DNA from: Ridgeia piscesae
Lineage: Eukaryota; Annelida; Polychaeta; Sabellida; Siboglinidae
DNA length: 64,000 nt
Direction of reading: 5' to 3'
Assembly: GCA_025642075.2 (NCBI GenBank)
Contig: JAODUO010000627.1
Location: 74,501-138,500 of the forward strand
Below are positions 47,826-60,400 of the stretch, piece after piece. The position numbers were made by a program, and so were the translations under genes. The notes under the pieces were generated by a model. That model had not been told where the DNA came from. It saw nothing but the letters and a program-made list of their open reading frames with translations, and searched no databases. Position 1 is the first letter of the stretch. Every line of letters begins with the position of its first letter.

Positions 47826-48823
47826 GAGGCCCTACACATAGGTATATACCTATGTATATATATATATATATATATTACATTTTATTTCATAAAAACATTA
47901 CATAATACATATACAATGTATGAGTGCGCTTGGCCAGTGATGAATTTCTTCGCCGTTGCAAGAAGTAATTCAGACATCCAATCCCACTGAGAGCCTCCAT
48001 GCCACAGTCTGGAGGAGAGGCTCCAAAATCAAAGCACAGTGTCAAGAAGACAGCTGAGTTGGCAGTTGCACTGGCTGTCATGCAGCACAACAAGGTGGCA
48101 ACTGCACTAGTTGACGCTGTAGACAGCCTCGGCGTATCACCTGGAGCTGAAGTTGTGAGGGTTGCGTCTCTTTATGAGACTGCGAATAGCCAACCATGCC
48201 ACAAAGCAGTGTCCAAGACGTCCAGGAAGATGAAGGCTCTGGGGAAGCTGCAGCTGGGAGTGCGACAGGAGGCCAAGGGGGGACTATGAGTCTGAAGCTC
48301 CCTGAGCTGTGTGCCATACAGTCAGCGTGCTTTCACCAGTGACCTTAACTTGTGTAAATTTTGCAAGGGATTGAACAAAAACAGCATTATTGCACTCAAC
48401 AACACTTCAGTGAATCATGACAAACAAAAAAGAAGGAAACATATGCTTAGTTTTTCTGCAAGACCTCCCGCAAAATCATGCATACCTATTTTCACAGAAA
48501 AGCCGGTTGCCATGGTTACGATTATGCAAATGAGATGAAATTATACAGTTGGTCATCTTTTCCCACCAGACATACATCCTGAAAGTTTTATTAAGATTGC
48601 TTCTCTGGTTGTTGAGATATCATCAGAATCCATTTCCCGACCAGTGTCCTACCTTAATGGAATAAATATTATTTCCTTTCAGCTGCCCTCATCCAGCAGT
48701 CGACGAAAGTGAGGGACAAGGACATCAGGAAGTTCCTAGATGGAATCTACGTCAGCGAGAAGGGCAACGTTGAACCACAAGCATAGGGACATGTGGCATG
48801 GCAATGTGACGATGACAAATAAA
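41728..48823 (+). CDS. RPL9: Ribosomal protein L9 (uL6), complete gene, 189 aa
   Basis: Component of the 60S large ribosomal subunit (uL6 family). Coding exons are 42458-42503, 44140-44345, 45459-45672 and 48683-48786. All phases join and total 570 nt including the TAG stop, giving 189 aa against about 192 in vertebrates. The protein starts [15 protein letters not shown]. It contains [78 protein letters not shown] and [15 protein letters not shown], all hallmarks of eukaryotic L9. A TOP leader exon (41728-41748) is joined to the ATG exon through acceptor attttaaag at 42449. AATAAA lies at 48818-48823, 32 bp after the stop. Every intron holds mobile or repeat DNA, yet the exons look intact. 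Confidence 0.96.
42010..42350 (+). mobile_element. Decayed 3' end of the same LINE family, in the RPL9 leader intron
   Basis: It matches 40780-41035 with many indels. Shared blocks include acatgacaatcagttcatac (compare acatgacagtcagttcttgc), atatttggaa, tcaagtaaatcactgaactc and ccaccatgcgcactgacttg. The reading frame is destroyed. It starts about 950 bp downstream of the younger copy, in the same orientation. Confidence 0.8.
42458..42503 (+). CDS. RPL9: RPL9 coding exon 1
   Basis: ATG at 42458, eight bases after acceptor ..aaag; 15 codons plus G, then donor GTAAGT. Confidence 0.93.
42547..42946. mobile_element. Partial copy of the TTAA MITE in RPL9 intron 1
   Basis: It is nearly colinear with 13660-14060 over about 400 bp, with shared blocks such as taagggcgcttaactctgtg and gtaggcgtggctaaaagccc. 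The left inverted repeat is absent. The right end and its TTAA (42943-42946) are present. It begins about 40 bp after the exon 1 donor. Confidence 0.9.
42943..44039. mobile_element. Non-autonomous piggyBac-like element in RPL9 intron 1
   Basis: TTAA lies at 42943-42946 and 44036-44039. The internal ends are CCCATTTTATCC (left) and GGATAAAATGGG (right), a perfect 12-bp inverted pair. TTAA target sites and termini starting CCC are the piggyBac signature. The 1.1-kb interior has no transposase frame. Its left TTAA is the same one that closes the neighbouring MITE copy, and its right end lies 100 bp before the exon 2 acceptor. Confidence 0.8.
44140..44345 (+). CDS. RPL9: RPL9 coding exon 2
   Basis: Acceptor gtgtttcag; TG completes the Val codon, 68 codons follow to ..MIKGTQY, then donor gtaagt. 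Confidence 0.95.
45066..45380 (+). mobile_element. tRNA-derived SINE in RPL9 intron 2
   Basis: Positions 45075-45141 form a tRNA-like head. It has a 7-bp acceptor stem GCGGTGG/CTACCGC (one wobble), an A-box-like gtggtagagcgc, and a T-arm GGTGG-TTCAATC-CCACC with B box. The region between could present GTC. The body to about 45380 includes tcttt-cggaagacactaaaagc and gaagtaaaagatcccatac. These resemble the conserved central domains shared by SINEs of many marine animals (inference). The exact 3' end is uncertain. Confidence 0.75.
45459..45672 (+). CDS. RPL9: RPL9 coding exon 3
   Basis: Acceptor gttgacag; 71 codons starting GFRYKMRS plus G, then donor gttggt. Confidence 0.95.
46550..47430. other. 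CpG-rich segment in RPL9 intron 3
   Basis: It is clearly richer in CG dinucleotides than its surroundings, with palindromic stretches such as cgtaggctacgcctacg near 47300 and agcggcgctggcgccg near 47353. It is followed directly by an ATTT microsatellite. It could be an old transposon or an internal regulatory island. No coding family is recognised. Confidence 0.35.
47430..47552 (+). repeat. (ATTT)n microsatellite
   Basis: About 30 units with one interruption (attaattt). Confidence 0.97.
47790..47876 (+). repeat. (TG)n/(TA)n microsatellites
   Basis: A TG run at about 47790-47812 continues into TA. A second TA run lies at about 47855-47876. Confidence 0.93.
47930..48310 (+). pseudogene. Fragment of a mobile-element-type gene, decayed
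   Basis: An open frame (47999-48289, also open upstream) reads [20 protein letters not shown] and continues to [20 protein letters not shown]. Just after a run of six G (about 48279-48284) the phase that would give YESEAP-stop is one base away. This suggests a frameshift near an ancestral C-terminus. The Lys/Arg-rich tail before a Tyr-Glu end resembles invertebrate transposon-associated proteins I cannot name with certainty. It lies inside RPL9 intron 3 and is not an RPL9 exon. Confidence 0.35.
48683..48786 (+). CDS. RPL9: RPL9 coding exon 4
   Basis: Acceptor cctttcag; CT completes the Ala codon, then 34 codons end at TAG 48784-48786. Confidence 0.95.
48818..48823 (+). promoter_or_regulatory. 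RPL9: RPL9 polyadenylation signal
   Basis: AATAAA 32 bp after the stop codon. Confidence 0.85.
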
Positions 48824-51160
48824 TGTGTAAAATGAACCAGTATTTGTTCTTGTTGAGGATTAGAGTGGCAACATTTTAACTGGTGAGATCATAATTGTTT
48901 AAATCAACAGTGCATATGGGGTAAAAAGGTGACGTTGGGTGAGAAAACAACCGAGGTGAGATTAAAAAAAAAATATTTTGGACCTAGAAATATTTTATCC
49001 TATGAATTTTGTTGTTGATTTGGACCCATCAGTTTCTGGAACAAATTCAACTTGATAGCCCAAACAGCGACTCTGGTAACATATTTTTTATAAAGTATGA
49101 CCAATGGGCATTTCTTATTTAAGCAAATCACCAAAGTTGCTGTTTGAGCAACCAAGCTGAATTTCTTCCGAGTCCAAATCAACCAAAATGTTCATAGGAT
49201 TTCTAGGTTTGCTGTTGAACATGTGTGACTGTCGAATGAACTACTTAAATCTATTACTATATTGTGAGTTTACAGACAACTAGCCAGTATGAATGTTTGA
49301 GTTTTTGCCACCCTATTCTGGATGGTGTGTACCAGTTGTGTACACAAGAACGATCTGTACACATCGGGTATGCTACATCTCCCCGTGAGCCTGTCTCATG
49401 TACATTGTGCAGCAAGTTGGCGACATACTCGCTTTCTTACATAAGCCACTTGTAAACATCTATGCGTATTTGGCTCTGCTACTGCCTCACACAAATAGGC
49501 AAATTCAGTAAAAACTCAAAAATTGTAGCATTACTGCAGATTTTGAATCAAGTCAGACATGGCTACAAATGTAGGTGGAATATGACAGTTGACCTAATAC
49601 CTGGAGTTAGACCCTCAAAGTCCCTGTTTCGGATTCAAGCCAAGGATCTTGATTCTTGTTGGTGAATAGGGCTTGTAAGTGGGTCACGATACGCGTGACT
49701 CCGCGTGACTGGAGCTTATTTGGGACTAAGCGAGACTAATTGGGGACTGGACACAAGAATAATATTCTAACGATGGATGACAGTTGTAGCTTCTGACTGA
49801 TGAATACTAGGAAAATCAGAAATATCTTGTGTTATATACGTTTCTTATCTTAAATGTCTGATTTAATATGGAGTTTATCACACTATCATAGACACAGCAA
49901 TTTACGTTGTGCAGATAATAGACACGATGTTAGACCGTGTGTCTCTTGCGGAATTTGTGTTTTACATTGCTGTACGTTGTGGTTTCGATAAGCACTTGTA
50001 TCTGACAAGTTGTATAAATGCACATAATCATAACATATATGTTTGGCCCAAACAGGTTGTACTGCGCGAAAACTGGCACTCTTCATTATTAGTCAAGATC
50101 GCCAAACACAAGTACTTGCCGCTATTGCCATGGCAACCACCATAATAATCGATTAAAATTCATGACTTCCGTGGTCACTGTCACCGGCAAAGTGTTCCAC
50201 TGTTTCTGCTTGTAATAATCCTTCGGACAATATAACTGAAATACGCTATTTCGGAACAGTTCGATTATTACGACCAAAAACAAAGTCCTATATGTTAACA
50301 TGGAGAATATGAACCAACTGCCCCAGCCTCGTTTTCGCGCGCGAGAGTTGCACGCCCTATTAGCATCTTGAGTGCAAAGCCCAATCAGCCGTTCAGAAAC
50401 TCCAAGGACCCTGGTTGTACCAGCGCAACGTGCCTACACAACATAACTTAGGCTTAGAAATTAATTGAATGAAAATAGTATACAGGAACGTATATTTTTT
50501 ATTTCAGTATGGAAGGGGAAGATAATTCATTCTCCCCATTTTAATGTTTACAATTTGAACTGGATTTCAACAAAGGTATGAACTTTGATTTATCAAATGT
50601 AACGTATTGGGCAGTCTGCACATTTTCCAAATTGACATTAAGGGGTTATGTCAAAAATTACATGAAAAAAGTTTTAACTTCAAACCCCAAATGAATCGGG
50701 ATTGCAAATATTTCCATAACTAGTTTCTGTGGAATACATTGGTGTACTGTATAGCAACATTCAAGACTTGCCAAGTTTGTTAAACAGAAATTTACACTGG
50801 CATTCGGATGCAGGTGAGGGTTTTGACTACAAAATCATGGAAAAACTACCCCTTCTCAATAATACACATTACATCAGGTCTAAATCCTGATCACATTGGT
50901 GGCAGTACACAATATATAACTCGCATTCTGAATATTGGCCATCCTCAATTATGACTGCAATACAGTTTGATGATAATTTAACTCTCAATCCTCAGATATG
51001 ACTGAAACCCTCCAGTACAACTTACGTACACTACTCCTCAAGTATGACTTGGTTCTCAGGCACAGCTAAAGTAAGATCCAAGTCCTGTGTCATTGATTGG
51101 TGTCAGTTTGTGAAAGTATGACTACAAATGACACACTGACAATATTAAAAAAGCTGTACA
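48824..51160. other. Intergenic region between RPL9 and VPS37 3' ends
   Basis: The two genes converge here. No gene is supported. A palindromic X-box-like attgccatggcaac lies at 50124-50137, and a CpG-richer stretch lies at 50325-50430. Confidence 0.45.
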
Positions 51161-51166
51161 TTTATT
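51161..51166 (-). promoter_or_regulatory. VPS37: VPS37 polyadenylation signal
   Basis: Minus-strand AATAAA, about 180 bp after the VPS37 stop codon. Confidence 0.65.
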
Positions 51167-51348
51167 ACATAATTCAATATTTACATCAACTGATAGCAAC
51201 ATACATCCTGTGATAATTGACTTTGTGATCTGCATAAATTAATGAGCACAAATCATGATATGCGCCCTACAAACATTGGCAGCATCTTATATATAAATGC
51301 AATCACAGTATAAAGCAGTCTTTCCCACAAGCACTACTGAATGTAAGT

Positions 51349-51420
51349 TCAGGAAGAGTGGTGATTTGTGACAGCGTTCTGTGACAGTTTCTCCGCCTTC
51401 ACTCTCCTTAGGTGAGCCAG
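51349..51420 (-). CDS. VPS37: VPS37 last exon
   Basis: Acceptor tttgttgcag; 23 codons beginning [12 protein letters not shown], then TGA at 51351-51349. Confidence 0.88.
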   Translation of the reverse strand: MAHLRRVKAEKLSQNAVTNHHSS

Positions 51421-54400
51421 CTGCAACAAATGCACTACTGCTTAGATCAACATCTTTCATTACCATGTTAATGACTACTGCTTTTGATTTAGATTGGTAC
51501 TGCAAAATTATATCACTGTCTTGTCATGTTAAAGCACTCGTCAACAGTCATTATGTCACTGCATGTTGTCATGTTAAAGCACTCATCAACAGTTGTTACG
51601 TCACTGCATATTGTCATGTTAAAGCACTCATCAACAGTCATTATGTCACTGCATGTTGTCATGTTAAAGCACTCATCAACAGTCATTATGTCACTGCATG
51701 ATGTCATGTTAAAGCACTCGTCAACAGTCATTATGTCACTGCGTGTTGTCATGTTAAAGCACTCGTCAACAGTCATTATGTCACTGCGTGTTGTCATGTT
51801 AAAGCACTCATCAACAGTCATTATGTCACTGCGTGTTGTCATGTTAAAGCACTCATCAACAGTCATTATGTCACTGCGTGATGTCATGTTAAAGCACTGT
51901 CATCAACAGTCATTATGTCACTGCATGTTGTCATGTTAAAGCACTCATCAACAGTCATTATGTCACTGCATGTTGTCATGTTAAAGCACTCATCAACAGT
52001 CATTATGTCACTGCGTGATGTCATGTTAAAGCACTGTCATCAACAGTCATTATGTCACTGCTGTTGTCATGTTAAAGCACTCATCAACAGTCATTATGTC
52101 ACTGCGTGTTGTCATGTTAAAGCACTCATCAACAGTCATTATGTCATGCTGATGTCATGTTAAAGCACTCATCAACAGTCATTATGTCACTGCGTGTTGT
52201 CATGTTAAAGCACTCATCAACAGTCATTATGTCAATGCGTGTTGTCATGTTAAAGCACTCATCAACAGTCATTATGTCACTGCGTGTTGTCATGTTAAAG
52301 CCTCATCAACAGTCATTATGTCACTGCTGTTGTCATGTTAAAGCACTCATCAACAGTCATTATGTCATGCGTGTTGTCATGTTAAAGCACTCTCAACAGT
52401 CATTATGTCACTGCTGTGTCATGTTAAAGCACTCATCAACAGTCATTATGTCACTGCGTGTTGTCATGTTAAAGCACTCATCAACAGTCATTATGTCACT
52501 GCGTGTTGTCATGTTAAAGCACTCATCAACAGTCATTATGTCACTGCGTGTTGTCATGTTAAAGCACTCATCAACAGTCATTATGTCACTGCGTGTTGTC
52601 ATGTTAAAGCACTCATCAACAGTCATTATGTCACTGCGTGTTGTCATGTTAAAGCACTCATCAACAGTCATTATGTCAATGCGTGTTGTCATGTTAAAGC
52701 ACTCATCAACAGTCATTATGTCACTGCGTGTTGTCATGTTAAAGCACTCATCAACAGTCATTATGTCACTGCGTGTTGTCATGTTAAAGCCCTCATCAAC
52801 AGTCATTATGTCACTGCGTGTTGTCATGTTAAAGCCCTCATCAACAGTCATTATGTCACTGCGTGTTGTCATGTTAAAGCACTCATCAACAGTCATTATG
52901 TCACTGCGTGTTGTCATGTTAAAGCACTCATCAACAGTCATTATGTCACTGTGTGTTGTCATGTTAAAGCACTCATCAACAGTCATTATGTCACTGCGTG
53001 TTGTCATGTTAAAGCACTCATCAACAGTCATTATGTCACTGCGTGTTGTCATGTTAAAGCACTCATCAACAGTCATTATGTCACTGCGTGTTGTCATGTT
53101 AAAGCACTCATCAACAGTCATTATGTCACTGCGTGTTGTCATGTTAAAGCACTCATCAACAGTCATTATGTCACTGCGTGTTGTCATGTTAAAGCACTGT
53201 CATCAACAGTCATTATGTCACTGCATGTTGTCATGTTAAAGCACTCATCAACAGTCATTATGTCACTGCATGTTGTCATGTTAAAGCACTCATCAACAGT
53301 CATTATGTCACTGCATGTTGTCATGTTAAAGCACTGTCATCAACAGTCATTATGTCACTGCATGTTGTCATGTTAAAGCACTGTCATCAACAGTCATTAT
53401 GTCACTGCATGTTGTCATGTTAAAGCACTGTCATCAACAGTCATTATGTCACTGCATGTTGTCATGTTAAAGCACTCATCAACAGTCATTATGTCACTGC
53501 ATGTTGTCATGTTAAAGCACTGTCATCAACAGTCATTATGTCACTGCATGTTGTCATGTTAAAGCACTCATCAACAGTCATTATGTCACTGCGTGTTGTC
53601 ATGTTAAAGCACTCATCAACAGTCATTATGTCACTGCGTGTTGTCATGTTAAAGCACTCATCAACAGTCATTATGTCACTGCGTGTTGTCATGTTAAAGC
53701 ACTCATCAACAGTCATTATGTCACTGCATGTTGTCATGTTAAAGCACTCATCAACAGTCATTATGTCACTGCATGTTGTCATGTTAAAGCACTCATCAAC
53801 AGTCATTATGTCACTGCGTGTTGTCATGTTAAAGCACTCATCAACAGTCATTATGTCACTGCGTGTTGTCATGTTAAAGCACTCATCAACAGTCATTATG
53901 TCACTGCGTGTTGTCATGTTAAAGCCCTCATCAACAGTCATTATGTCACTGCGTGTTGTCATGTTAAAGCACTCATCAACAGTCATTATGTCACTGCGTG
54001 TTGTCATGTTAAAGCACTCATCAACAGTCATTATGTCACTGCATGTTGTCATGTTAAAGCACTCATCAACAGTCATTATGTCACTGCGTGTTGTCATGTT
54101 AAAGCACTCATCAACAGTCATTATGTCACTGCGTGTTGTCATGTTAAAGCACTCATCAACAGTCATTATGTCACTGCGTGTTGTCATGTTAAAGCACTCA
54201 TCAACAGTCATTATGTCACTGCATGTTGTCATGTTAAAGCACTGTCATCAACAGTCATTATGTCACTGCGTGTTGTCATGTTAAAGCACTCATCAACAGT
54301 CATTATGTCACTGCATGTTGTCATGTTAAAGCACTCATCAACAGTCATTATGTCACTGCATGTTGTCATGTTAAAGCACTGTCATCAACAGTCATTATGT

Positions 54401-57400
54401 CACTGCATTTGTCATGTAAAGCACTCATCAACAGTCTTTATGTCACTGCGTGTTGTCATGGTAAAGCACTGTCATCAACAGTCATTATGTTAAAGCACTC
54501 ATCAACAGTCATTATGTCACTGCATGTTGTCATGTTAAAGCACTCATCAACAGTCATTATGTCACTGCATGTTGTCATGTTAAAGCACTCATCAACAGTC
54601 ATTATGTCACTGCGTGTTGTCATGTTAAAGCACTCATCAACAGTCATTATGTCACTGCATGTTGTCATGTTAAAGCACTCATCAACAGTCATTATGTCAC
54701 TGCATGTTGTCATGTTAAAGCACTGTCAACAGTCATTATGTCACTGCGATTGATGTTAAAGCACTCATCAACAGTCATTATGTCACTGCATGTTGTCATG
54801 TTAAAGCACTCATCAACAGTCATTATGTCACTGCGTGTTGTCATGTTAAAGCACTCATCAACAGTCATTATGTCACTGCGATTTGTATGTAAAGTCCACT
54901 GTCAAGAACAGTCATATAATCACTCATATATAAAACTATATCAAAGTCATATTTATCATGATGTATTAACTATATCAACGTTTATGTAATATGTATGTCA
55001 TGTTACACACACTTGTGGCAATAAAGCTACTTATTCACTTGTTGCAGAAAGCTGCTCGTTATCAACTGTCTTTGTCCCCCAGTTGCATTTAAATCATTCA
55101 ACAACAACATATCAGCATCTGTTGTCGTTAAAGCACCACAACAGTTTATGTCCTCATGTTTATGAAAGATTACCAGTTTTTGTCCCATTTGAAAAGCCCA
55201 TCAAAGTTTTTTAGGTGTTGTCATTTAAAGCACTGTCATCAAATATTATGTTAAACATATAAATTTTTCATCTGGTTTTTAAAGACTATCAACAATTAGC
55301 ACTGGTGTTTCATTTTAAAAGACTCATAAAGTCTTATTCACGGGTCAGTTAAACACTAAACAGCATTTTTCACTGCATGGATGTTAAACACCATAACACT
55401 TTACACTGCACAGTTAAACCCCAAAACGCATTATGTACCTTTGTCAGTTAAAGATCATAACAGTTTTTCATGATGTTTCATTTAAAGATATAAAAGTATT
55501 ATGTCACCATTTTTCTGAAACATCTAAAGCTTATTCACTGCAAAATTTGTTCTAAATTTCCCTGCGAAGAAAGTCTAAATCACTCAAAAAAACTATATCA
55601 GAGAGTCATATTTATCTGATGTAATTACTATGTCAACGTGTGTTCGCTAAATATGCATGCATGTTCCCGCACATCACCTTCTGCTCTGGCAATAAGGCTG
55701 ACTTGCGCACTTATTGCCAAAGCTGCTCTGTGGGTATCTCTGATCTCAATTTCCCCACCAAGATCATTTAAATCATTCAAAAAACTATATCAGAGTGTTA
55801 CATTTATTTCAAGTAATTACTATGTCAACATGCGTTCACTGAATATATCACCAGCCGGATGTGCATGCATGTCACCATACATTCACGTCCGCTCTGGCAA
55901 TAGCCTAAGTCTATAGGAAGAGACATCTATACACATACCGTCTTGGTTTCCATGAATTTCTTCAAGAAATCATTCAACGGAAGTTTCCCTGTAAGGGCAA
56001 AAACACATTTGTATTTATTTTATAATATAATTTATATGTATTTCTAAAGGAGCTATATAATTATGTTCGGGCCCATAGCATACCAGTAGTTGATTTTGGT
56101 AGCACATTTTTCTGCTATTCCAGGCCCATAGCATAGATGGATATTGGTTAATGCATTTTTGTGCTATGACATTGTTGGGAGCACATGCGATGTTGAATGA
56201 ATGAATAAATTAAGTTTATTTCAAGTGAACAGAAGATGAAAGTTCCATACTTATCAGTCTCCCAACACCATCACAACTTGTATAATAAAAACCTTTTAAC
56301 AACGTTTAACAGACATCTCTAGAAAGTAATACCATTCATGTGTTGTGTGTGCATTATAATTATTAAGAAATAATTGCTTAAGTGTTTTTAAATAATTTTA
56401 ACTATAGTTGAACTAGTAACATTTTCATCATATAGGTTCCATAATTTTAGTTTTTTAACACCATATACCGATATACTCATAGATGGTAAGGTTGTGCAAC
56501 CACATTGCTTATAGAGTGGGTATGGTATAATGCCATCCTTCTTTATGTTGGTTAGGACACCCCTACCTTATCTTGGTTAGGACACCCCTACCTTATCTTG
56601 GTTATGACACCCCTATCTTATCTTGGTTAGGACACCCCTATGTTATCTTGGTTATGACACCCCTACCGTATCTTGGTTATGACACCCCTACCGTATCTTG
56701 GTTATGACACCCCTACGTTATCTTGGTTAGGACACCCCTACCTTATCTTGGTTATGACACCCCTACCTTATCTTGGTTAGGACACCCCTACCATATCTTG
56801 GTTAGGACACCCCTACCTTATCTTGGTTAGGACACCCCTACCGTATCTTGGTTAGGACACCCCTACCGTATCTTGGTTAGGACACCCCTACCGTATCTTG
56901 GTTATGGACACCCCTACCGTATCTTGGTTATGACACCCCTACCATATCTTGGTTTCGGACACCCCTACCGTATCTTGGTTATGACACCCCTACCTTATCT
57001 TGGTTATGACACCCCTACCTTATCTTGGTTAGGACACCCCTACCGTATCTTGGTTAGGACACCCCTACCTTATCTTGGTTAGGACACCCCTACCTTATCT
57101 TGGTTAGGACACCGCTACCTTATCTTGGTTATGACATCCCTACCGTATCTTGGTTAGGACACCCCTACCTTATCTTGGTTAGGACACCCCTACCTTATCT
57201 TGATTAGGACACCCCTACCGTATCTTGGTTAGGACACCCCTACCTTATCTTGGTTATGACACCCCTACCTTATCTTGGTTAGGACACCCCTACCTTATCT
57301 TGGTTAGGACACCCCTACCGTATCTTGGTTAGGACACCCCTACCGTATCTTGGTTAGGACACCCCTACCTTATATTGGTTATGACACCCCTACCTTATCT

Positions 57401-60400
57401 TGGTTAGGACACCCCTACCTTATCTTGGTTAGGACACCCCTACCATATCTTGGTTAGGACACCGCTACCTTATCTTGGTTATGACATCCCTACCGTATCT
57501 TGGTTAGGACACCCCTACCATATCTTGGTTAGGACACCCCTACCTTATCTTGGTTATGACACCCGTACCATATTTTGATTAGGACACCTTATGTTTGTTT
57601 GGACACCCCTACCATATCTTGGTTTGGGCATCCCTACCATATCTTGGTTAGGACACCCCTACCATATCTTGGTCAGGACGCCCTTACCTTATGTTTGCTA
57701 GGATGCCCCTACCTTATCAATGTTAGGACCCCCTACCTTATATGTGTTAGGACCCCCTACCTTATCTGTGTTAGGACCCCCTACCTTATCTGTGTTAGGA
57801 CCCCCTACCTTATCTGTGTTAGTACCCCCTACCTTATATGTGTTAGGACCCCCTACCTTATATGTGTTAGGACCCCCTACCTTATGTGTTAGGACCCCCT
57901 ACCTTATCTGTGTTAGGACACCCTACCTTATCTGTGTTAGGACCCCCTACCTTATCTGTGTTAGGACCCCCTACCTTATCTGTGTTAGGACCCCCTACCT
58001 TATATGTGTTAGGACCCCCTACCTTATATGTGTTAGGACCCCCTACCTTATCTGTGTTAGGACCCCCTACCTTATCTGTGTTAGGACCCCCTACTTTATC
58101 TGTGTTAGGACCCACTACCTTATCTGTGTTAGTACCCCCTACCTTATATGTGTTAGGACCCCCTACCTTATATGTGTTAGGACCCCCTACCTTATATGTG
58201 TTAGGACCCCCTACCTTATATGTGTTAGGACCCCCTACCTTATCTGTGTTAGGACACCCTACCTTATCTGTGTTAGGACCCCCTACCTTATATGTGTTAG
58301 GACCCCCTACCTTATATGTGTTAGGACCCCCTACCTTATATGTGTTAGGACCCCCTACCTTATCTGTGTTAGGACACCCTACCTTATCTGTGTTAGGACC
58401 CCCTACCTTATCTGTGTTAGGACCCCCTACCTTATTGTGTTAGACCCCCTACCTTATATGTGTTAGGACCCCCTACCTTATATGTGTTAGGACCCCCTAC
58501 CTTATATGTGTTAGGACCCCCTACCTTATATGTGTTAGGACCCCCTACCTTATCTGTGTTAGGACACCCTACCTTATCTGTGTTAGGACCCCCTACCTTA
58601 TATGTGTTAGGACCCCCTACCTTATATGTGTTAGGACCCCCTACCTTATATGTGTTAGGACCCCCTACCTTATATGTGTTAGGACCCCCTACCTTATATG
58701 TGTTAGGACCCCCTACCTTATCTGTGTTAGGACCCCCTACCTTATCTGTGTTAGGACACCCTACCTTATCTGTGTTAGGACCCCCTACCTTATATGTGTT
58801 AGGACCCCCTACCTTATATGTGTTAGGACCCCCTACCTTATCTGTGTTAGGACCCCCTACCTTATCTGTGTTAGGACACCCTACCTTATCTGTGTTAGGA
58901 CCCCCTACCTTATGTGTTAGGACCCCCTACCTTATATGTGTTAGGACCCCCTACCTTATATGTGTTAGGACCCTCTACCTTATCTGTGTTAGGACCCCCT
59001 ACCTTATCTGTGTTAGGACACCCTACCTTATCTGTGTTAGGACCCCCTACCTTATATGTGTTAGGACCCCCTACCTTATATGTGTTAGGACCCCCTACCT
59101 TACCTGTGTTAGGACCCCCTACCTTATCTGTGTTAGGACCCCCTACCTTATCTGTGTTAGGACACCCTACCTTATCTGTGTTAGGACCCCCTACCTTATA
59201 TGTGTTAGGACCCCCTACCTTATGTGTTAGGACCCCCTACCTTACCTGTGTTAGGACCCCCTACCTTATCTGTGTTAGGACCCCCTACCTTATCTGTGTT
59301 AGGACCCCCTACAGAAATGTGTCCTATCAGCTTTGACATAACAGCAGGTCTTGGCAGCCAGCCTAGTTGCTCACAGAGACTTGAAAACCATGATAAAAAG
59401 ATGACCACATGTGACAGCCACGAGGACGTCTGTTGACAGTGACCGATGTACTCACTGTCCAGGAAGGACTCCGCAATGGCTTCTGCTGCCTCGTCAGCCT
59501 CCACTGTCCCCACGCGCAGGACGTCCTCCAGGTGACTCACATTCAGCTCCTGCCTAAGGGCGTCTTGTCTCCGCGAGTGCTCGTCAAACTGATGCCGAAG
59601 GTCATTTAGGACCTCAAACTGAAACCATTCACAACCATACTTCAGTGAAGGCAGAGTCACCACAGAACCCTATGTTATATCATCACAACTATGTGCACAG
59701 TTCAACTGTTAATGTTAAACTTGCAATTATAACAAGTAACATACATAAAAAGTATTATCTGAGTAAATAGTTAATTATAAAATTAGTAAAAGCTACCACC
59801 TATAAAATAATATAAACACATATATATATATATATATGTGATGACTATACATGACGTAGTCAAGTTGAGAACTGCAGAGTGGTTCACCCATTCAAAACAC
59901 GTAGACTCCCCCGCCACCAGTGGCAGACTTCAGTCAGGTTACCACTAATGTACACATAAGGCACAAATGTAAGAATACATTTAATTAATAAAAAATATAA
60001 GGTAAACATTATTACAGTTATCCAAACATCAAAATATGTTTAGTCCGTGAAGTGTGATTAGCAGCTGCCAGAAAAAGTTTAGAATTTTACATAAGACAAG
60101 TCTGTCAATATAACAGAGCAGATACCTTTTCTAATACAAATTTCTTTCTTTCCTCAAAAATGGGTTTCTTTGAGAGATTTTCTCCTGAAAAAAACAGCAA
60201 CAACTACACATTAGTAATTGTCACTCCTGAAATTTGGTTTTGTGTGTGTGTGTGTGTGTATGTGTGTGTGTGTATGTGTGCATGTATGTGTGCATGTATG
60301 TGTGCGTGTGTGTGTGCGTGCGTGCGTGCGTGCGTGCATGCGTGCGTATGTGTGTGTACTCTAGAACTCACTGTCAGGCTAGACTACCTGATTAAGCCTG

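Noticed and set aside
51526..54753. Long frames in the 45-bp array, including secreted-looking Cys-rich repeats
   Set aside because: Both strands are open because the unit is a multiple of three, and the array lies in a VPS37 intron.
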